Below, piece by piece: positions 5,192 to 9,354 of a DNA stretch of 9,354 nucleotides (the stretch's first letter is position 1; each line of letters begins with the position of its first letter). The DNA is taken from the NCBI GenBank assembly GCA_016291725.1, contig JAEEYJ010000056.1:1-9354 (forward strand), written 5' to 3'. A model generated the notes under the pieces. That model made no database searches. It was not told where the DNA came from and saw only the letters and a list, made by a program, of their open reading frames with translations. The stretch comes from Solobacterium sp. Its GTDB lineage: Bacteria; Bacillota_I; Bacilli_A; Erysipelotrichales; Erysipelotrichaceae. A program made the position numbers and the translations under genes.

Positions 5192-7678
5192 ATGTCCAAC
5201 AACAGACCCCGTTCCCGTAAGCAGGGAGAAGCGACATCCAGAAGCGATGTCAATAAACGCGGCAGTGCCGGTACCCCGCGCACCGGCAATCAAAGCTATG
5301 ACCGGAAGCCTGTGTCAGGCGGCTCCCATTCCGGACAGACGAACAAACGGCCGGACCACACGCCCGGCTATGATCGGATCGACCGGTTTGACGGTGGAGA
5401 CCGGGGTCCGGTACGGGGACCCGTCCGGACAGGGAACTACTATACCGGCGCACCGGTGCGCCGGAGGAATCCTTTTTTCCGCATTCTGCTGTTTCTCCTG
5501 ATTGCCGTTCTGCTGGTCAGCTGCCTCCGTCAGGCGTTCAGCAGTATGGGGACGATCGATCAGCCGCAGCCGGCCGATACACCGGCACCGGTGCAGCAGA
5601 CCGCAGCGGCGACCTACAATCCGCCTACTACTACATATACCGATACGACCATGCCGGCAGTGGATGCCACAGTAGCGGAAGGAATCCGCGACCGGTATAC
5701 AACGATTCTGGGGAACGGACAGGATTCCGTTACCATTCTGGTCTACATGATTGCGTCCGACCTGGAATCCGGCTATGGTATGGCAACCAACGATATCAAT
5801 GAAATGGCCTATGCCGCCCACAGCGACAATGTGAGAGTAGTCCTGCAGACCGGCGGTACCAAGAGATGGCGCAACAACGTCATGAAAACCGGTACGAACG
5901 AGCGCTGGCAGGTCACGGACAGATCCGTGGTCGCGCTTGACCGGGCTGTCGGCAACAAGCGTATGACCGATCCGGCTACGCTGGCGGACTTCATCCAGTG
6001 GGGCACAAAGAAATATCCGGCCAACCGCTATATGCTTATTCTCTGGGACCACGGCGGAGGAAGTGTGTCCGGCTACGGCTACGACCAGGTCTATCCGAAT
6101 ACAACCATGACGCTCGACAAGCTTGCCCAGGCTCTGGAAGCCGGTGGTGTGAAGTTTGATTTCATAGGCTTCGATGCCTGCCTGATGGGCAATACAGAGA
6201 CAGCGCTGGTCTGCTCGAAATACGCAGACTGGCTGATTGCGTCGGAGGAGACAGAGCCCGGCACCGGCTGGTACTACACGGACTGGCTGACATCGCTGGC
6301 ACAGAATCCGTCCCTGCCGACACTGGAGATCGGCAAGCAGATCATCGACGGATTCGTCGTACAGTCTGCCAGAAGCGGCAGAAGGGAGAAGACTTCCCTG
6401 TCCATCATTGACCTGGCTGAATTCCAGGCCTATGTACCGGCGAAGCTGCGTGCGTTTGCCGGTGATGTGACAGCTGCTCTGCAGACAAGCCAGTACGGAC
6501 AGATCGCCAATGCCAGAAGCGTTACAAAGGAATTTGCCCAGTCCAATAAGCTGGATCAGATCGATGTCGTACATTTCTGCGAGAATATCGGTACTGCATC
6601 CGCGCTGGAGCTGGCGGAGGCGGTCAAATCCTGTGTCAAGTACAACCGGGTGAACAATATGACCAATGCCTACGGCCTGAGCATCTATTTCCCGTACCGT
6701 ACAACGAACAAGGTCAACGCAGTTGCCCAGCTGTACAACAACATCGGTATGGAAGAGGCTTATACGGACGCAGTGCGCTCCTTTGCGACGATGGAAGGCA
6801 GCGGCCAGATCTACAGCAACCAGACACAGAATTCACTGTTCGATATGCTGGGCGGCTCACCGTCCTCCAACGGTCAGACCTATGATGTGGATGAGTTCCT
6901 GAACCTGCTTCTGGGCGGTGCCCAGCAGCAGCCTCAGCAGCAGGAGTACAATCCGGTGGATGACATGCTTACCTTGCTGCAGCTGCTCGGCGGCTACCGG
7001 GCAATCGATTCCGGATCCCTGGAGAACTATGCATCCCAGATCGACAGAGCGCATGTGGACAATGCAGCGCTGGAATACAGCGAGATCAACGGACATAAGG
7101 TCCTGAGCCTGGATGAAGAGCAGTGGAGCCTGATCAACCGGCTCGCTCTGAATGTCTGGGTGGATGATGGCGAAGGATTCATCGATCTGGGTGTGGACAA
7201 TGTGTTCAGCTTCGATGATGATGGCAATCTGCTGGCGGAATATGACAATACCTGGGTAGCAGTCAACGATCATGTCGCGGCCTACTATGTAGACAAGGAA
7301 GAGTATCCGTCGGACGAGGCATATATCATTGAGGGATACATTCCGGTCATGCTCAACGGTGAGCGTGCGAACCTGATCGTACAGTTCACGGACGAAGATA
7401 TCTACGGTACGATCCTCGGTGCCCAGAAGATCTATGAAGAGGATGTTGAGGCCAAGGGACTGGTGGAGATCAAAGCCGGAGACGAAATTGACTTCCTGTG
7501 TGATTACTATGATTACAACGGAAACTTCGAGGAAGTGCACTATCTGAAGGGTACCCTGGTCGTCGGTGAAGAAGGTGTATCCATGGGTGTCACGGAGCTG
7601 GATGCGGATGTACTGTACAGCTATGTACTGACAGATATCTACAATGCCCAGCACTGGACGCCGATGCTCAGAAACTGA
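5192..7678 (+). CDS. Membrane-anchored clostripain-family (C11) cysteine peptidase
   Basis: The 828-residue product has four parts. Residues 1-92 are a basic, Arg/Gly/Pro-rich, low-complexity tail predicted to be cytoplasmic. Residues about 95-114 form one hydrophobic segment, giving an N-in signal anchor. After a Pro/Thr/Gln-rich linker (122-155) comes a clan CD peptidase domain (about 178-535). It contains YMIASDLES (185-193), the catalytic His287 in WDHGGGS, the catalytic Cys330 in FDACLMG and EETEPGTGWYY (352-362), typical of clostripain relatives that cleave after basic residues. A Gln-rich linker (578-584) leads to a C-terminal region (about 585-828), rich in Asp, Glu, Tyr and aromatic residues, that I cannot assign; it looks like a beta-rich extracellular domain. 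LVSC (108-111) resembles a lipobox but lies unusually far from the N-terminus. The gene is tightly coupled to the LtaS-like gene, which suggests a role at the cell surface; substrates are unknown. Confidence 0.88.
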   Translation: MSNNRPRSRKQGEATSRSDVNKRGSAGTPRTGNQSYDRKPVSGGSHSGQTNKRPDHTPGYDRIDRFDGGDRGPVRGPVRTGNYYTGAPVRRRNPFFRILLFLLIAVLLVSCLRQAFSSMGTIDQPQPADTPAPVQQTAAATYNPPTTTYTDTTMPAVDATVAEGIRDRYTTILGNGQDSVTILVYMIASDLESGYGMATNDINEMAYAAHSDNVRVVLQTGGTKRWRNNVMKTGTNERWQVTDRSVVALDRAVGNKRMTDPATLADFIQWGTKKYPANRYMLILWDHGGGSVSGYGYDQVYPNTTMTLDKLAQALEAGGVKFDFIGFDACLMGNTETALVCSKYADWLIASEETEPGTGWYYTDWLTSLAQNPSLPTLEIGKQIIDGFVVQSARSGRREKTSLSIIDLAEFQAYVPAKLRAFAGDVTAALQTSQYGQIANARSVTKEFAQSNKLDQIDVVHFCENIGTASALELAEAVKSCVKYNRVNNMTNAYGLSIYFPYRTTNKVNAVAQLYNNIGMEEAYTDAVRSFATMEGSGQIYSNQTQNSLFDMLGGSPSSNGQTYDVDEFLNLLLGGAQQQPQQQEYNPVDDMLTLLQLLGGYRAIDSGSLENYASQIDRAHVDNAALEYSEINGHKVLSLDEEQWSLINRLALNVWVDDGEGFIDLGVDNVFSFDDDGNLLAEYDNTWVAVNDHVAAYYVDKEEYPSDEAYIIEGYIPVMLNGERANLIVQFTDEDIYGTILGAQKIYEEDVEAKGLVEIKAGDEIDFLCDYYDYNGNFEEVHYLKGTLVVGEEGVSMGVTELDADVLYSYVLTDIYNAQHWTPMLRN

Positions 7679-7687
7679 GGAATAATA

Positions 7688-7712
7688 AAGCAGCGGGATG
7701 ATCCCGCTGCTT
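7688..7712 (+). terminator. Intrinsic terminator after the clostripain-family gene
   Basis: A perfect 11-bp stem (7688-7698 with 7702-7712, core AGCAGCGGGA/TCCCGCTGCT) has a 3-base loop and is followed by a modestly T-rich CTGTTCTG. It starts 10 bases after the stop codon and best explains the end of the long operon. Confidence 0.75.
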
Positions 7713-7774
7713 CTGTTCTGCGGGACTGCAGCATGCCAGTGCATCTACGGTATACCGCTGGAACTGAAAAAATC
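7713..7774 (+). other. Short intergenic region before the LOG gene
   Basis: The 113-base gap between the clostripain stop and the LOG start holds the terminator, then about 60 bases where a promoter would be expected. TATACC at 7751-7756 is the only -10-like hexamer seen, and there is no convincing -35 at the right distance. No riboswitch or small ORF was seen. Confidence 0.4.
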
Positions 7775-7782
7775 AGAAAGGA
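7775..7782 (+). promoter_or_regulatory. Ribosome-binding site of the LOG-family gene
   Basis: AGAAAGGA lies 9 bases before ATG 7792. It favours that start over the in-frame TTG at 7783, which directly abuts the site and is therefore too close. Confidence 0.7.
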
Positions 7783-7791
7783 TTGCAGTCT

Positions 7792-8325
7792 ATGAATATA
7801 ACAGTCTATCTTGGTTCATCCTTCGGGGATGATCCGTCCTATCAGGAACAGGTCAGAAAGCTCGGCCAATGGATCGGAAACCATGGACACACACTGGTAT
7901 TCGGTGGAAACGGCAGAGGCCTGATGGGCATCCTTGCGGAAGCAGTAAAGCAGAGCGGCGGAAAGGTCGTCGGCGTGGAACCTTCCTTTCTGATGGCGTG
8001 GGGTACACCCTCGCCGGTTCTGGACGAACTGATTGCGGTAGAGGACATGAACGAGCGAAAGAAGAAGATGATGGAGCTGGCAGAACATTTCATCGCCTGT
8101 CCCGGCGGAATCGGCACGCTGGATGAAATCACGGATATCATCGTACAGAAGGAACTCGGACAGCTGTTCGGAAAAGCAATCCTGTTCAATGTAAACGGCT
8201 TCTATGAACCGCTCCGTGCGCTTCTGGCGGAAATGCAGCAGCATGGTTTCATCCGCAGCACACTGCAGGACAATGTCTTCTACGCGAACAGTGTGGAAGA
8301 GATTGCGGCACTGCTGGAAGAATGA
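7792..8325 (+). CDS. LOG-family nucleoside 5'-monophosphate phosphoribohydrolase (TIGR00730-type Rossmann fold)
   Basis: The 177-residue cytoplasmic protein matches the LOG (Lonely Guy) family, which hydrolyses the N-glycosidic bond of nucleoside monophosphates (cytokinin ribotides in plants, AMP and relatives in many bacteria) to free base and ribose 5-phosphate. It starts with the Rossmann strand ITVYLGSS (3-10), then FGGNGRGLMG (37-46, usually GGGxxGLMG). MNERKKKM (86-93) carries the conserved Arg-Lys pair. PGGIGTLDE (104-112) is the hallmark phosphate/ribose-binding and catalytic motif. Length fits the family (about 180-195). It is the first gene after a terminator, so it probably has its own promoter. 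The aldo/keto reductase starts 26 bases downstream, so the two are likely co-transcribed. Its true base specificity is not readable. Bacterial LOG proteins are often mislabelled lysine decarboxylases, and nothing here supports that activity. Confidence 0.9.
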   Translation: MNITVYLGSSFGDDPSYQEQVRKLGQWIGNHGHTLVFGGNGRGLMGILAEAVKQSGGKVVGVEPSFLMAWGTPSPVLDELIAVEDMNERKKKMMELAEHFIACPGGIGTLDEITDIIVQKELGQLFGKAILFNVNGFYEPLRALLAEMQQHGFIRSTLQDNVFYANSVEEIAALLEE

Positions 8326-8339
8326 TAATGTGTAGGTAA

Positions 8340-8346
8340 TAGGAGG
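8340..8346 (+). promoter_or_regulatory. Ribosome-binding site of the aldo/keto reductase gene
   Basis: TAGGAGG is a near-consensus Shine-Dalgarno sequence 5 bases before ATG 8352. It is the strongest site in the window and suggests high translation. Confidence 0.8.
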
Positions 8347-8351
8347 CTACT

Positions 8352-9350
8352 ATGAAGTATCAGAAACTAGGAAAGACCGATCTTGAGGTCTCCGTTGTCG
8401 CGTTCGGCAGCTGGGGGATCGGAGGCGGCATCGTCTGGCCGGACATGGCGCTGGCCGCAAAGGACGTCGCATCATTGCTGGATGAAGCAAAGGATCTCGG
8501 CATCAACTACATCGATACAGCACCGGTATACGGTACATCTGTTTCCGAAAAACTGCTCGGCGAGGCACTGAAGGGCCGCAGGGACGATTTCATTCTGCAG
8601 ACAAAGTGCTCCCTGAACTGGCGCGGTGACGGTGGAAACTACCACTATTCCCGTGACGGTGTCACAGTAAACAACGATACCAGCGCAAGGGCGGTCAAGC
8701 AGGACGTAGAGGATTCCCTCCTCAGACTGAAGACGGACTACATTGATTCCCTTGTTGTCCACTATGTATGCAAGACCTGGCCGGTGGAAGAGACCATGGG
8801 CGCTTTGCAGGAACTGATCAAGGAAGGAAAGATCCGTGCGGTTGTTCTGTCCAATTCCCAGCCTGCGGATCTGGAAGAATACTCCAAGTACGGCCATGTC
8901 GCAGCAGTACAGGAGTTCTTCAGCCTGCTGTCCCCGTTCCACGGCTATGACTACTTCGATACCTGCACCAAGTACGGTACAACATTCCAGGTCTATGGTT
9001 CTTTGGAGGAAGGCTTCCTGACAAGGCCGGATTTCGTGGACAAGGAATTCCCGGCCGGTGATGTCCGTGGAAAGCTCCCCTGGATCCATGAACCGATCAA
9101 GGGTGCCATCCATAACCTGTTCGATGAAGTGCTGACACCGCTGACAGAGAAGTACAACTGTTCCTATGCCAATCTGATCCAGGCGTGGACTCTGAAGCAG
9201 TATCCGAACCTGAGCCTTCTGACAGGCTTCAGAAGGGCGGAGACCATGCGGGATACCGTCAAGTGCTTCGACATTCCGCTGAGCGATGAAGACGCAAAGC
9301 TGATGCTGGAGAAAGCAGCTCCTGCCCAGGTGCCTGTACTCGACAAATAA
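8352..9350 (+). CDS. Aldo/keto reductase family oxidoreductase
   Basis: The 332-residue protein is a typical (beta/alpha)8-barrel NADPH-dependent reductase of carbonyl compounds. MKYQKLGKTDLEVSVVAFGSW (residues 1-21) is the standard opening. The catalytic tetrad is visible: Asp55 and Tyr60 in IDTAPVYG, Lys85 in LQTKCSL, and His137 in SLVVHY. SLLRLKTDYID (122-132) and LQELIKEGKIRAVVLSN (152-168) are conserved barrel strands and helices. TGFRRAETMRD (291-301) is the cofactor-phosphate-binding turn with Arg294/Arg295, which favours NADPH. The length (about 320-340) is normal for the YghZ/YajO/MocA-like group. The protein is complete, ending with TAA four bases before the window edge. The short gap after the LOG gene suggests one transcript. 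The substrate is not predictable; sugar, aldehyde or ketone reduction are all possible. Confidence 0.92.
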   Translation: MKYQKLGKTDLEVSVVAFGSWGIGGGIVWPDMALAAKDVASLLDEAKDLGINYIDTAPVYGTSVSEKLLGEALKGRRDDFILQTKCSLNWRGDGGNYHYSRDGVTVNNDTSARAVKQDVEDSLLRLKTDYIDSLVVHYVCKTWPVEETMGALQELIKEGKIRAVVLSNSQPADLEEYSKYGHVAAVQEFFSLLSPFHGYDYFDTCTKYGTTFQVYGSLEEGFLTRPDFVDKEFPAGDVRGKLPWIHEPIKGAIHNLFDEVLTPLTEKYNCSYANLIQAWTLKQYPNLSLLTGFRRAETMRDTVKCFDIPLSDEDAKLMLEKAAPAQVPVLDK

Positions 9351-9354
9351 GGAA

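Noticed and set aside
5315..6574. 419-residue open frame on the - strand opposite the clostripain-family gene
   Set aside because: Same reasoning: it lies fully opposite a conserved catalytic domain and has no motifs of its own.
7702..7725. Alternative hairpin TCCCGC/GCGGGA that could act as an antiterminator
   Set aside because: The 6-bp alternative competes with a perfect 11-bp stem and there is no sensor structure upstream, so it is probably a chance complement.
7727..7756. Promoter for the LOG gene using TATACC at 7751-7756
   Set aside because: The -10 match is partial and the -35 position (TGCAGC at 7727-7732) is poor. A promoter is expected in this gap, but this site is not convincing.

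Overview
The window is a compact block of six protein-coding genes, all on the + strand, with gaps of about 115 bases or less. No RNA gene, mobile element, CRISPR array or integration scar was seen. Several signs point to a Bacillota (Firmicutes) chromosome. Ribosome-binding sites are strong and purine-rich. A GlmU-type gene lies directly upstream of prs, as in Bacillus (gcaD/glmU-prs). There is an LtaS-type polyglycerolphosphate synthase homologue, and the M16C and clostripain (C11) peptidases are types common in gut anaerobes. GC is moderate to high by eye for that phylum. A gut-associated Erysipelotrichia or Clostridia lineage is plausible, but I cannot fix it from sequence alone.

Layout. 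Bases 1-1209 hold the C-terminal 402 residues of an M16C (PreP-like) metallopeptidase that begins outside the window. Its stop overlaps the start of a GlmU-like UDP-GlcNAc pyrophosphorylase (1206-2204). That protein ends after 332 residues and lacks the acetyltransferase half. PRPP synthetase (prs, 2261-3232) follows. After a GC-rich hairpin with a weak U tail comes a five-TM LtaS-like sulfatase-fold enzyme (3282-5177). Fourteen bases after its stop begins an 828-residue membrane-anchored clostripain-family protease (5192-7678). A good intrinsic terminator (7688-7712) closes this block. A second small unit follows: a LOG-family nucleotide phosphoribohydrolase (7792-8325) and an aldo/keto reductase (8352-9350).

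How the genes fit together. GlmU-like and Prs supply UDP-GlcNAc and PRPP, both central to wall and nucleotide synthesis. The LtaS-like enzyme and the anchored C11 protease act on the outer face of the membrane. The first block therefore reads as a mixed precursor-supply and cell-envelope operon. LOG and the reductase look like an independent housekeeping or detoxification pair.

Most worth a second look are the naturally half-length GlmU in the canonical glmU-prs locus, and the coupled LtaS-like/anchored-clostripain pair, whose protease has a long basic cytoplasmic tail and an unassigned C-terminal domain. Substitutions in the allosteric loop of Prs come next. I did not find a clearly new multi-gene defence or mobile system here.
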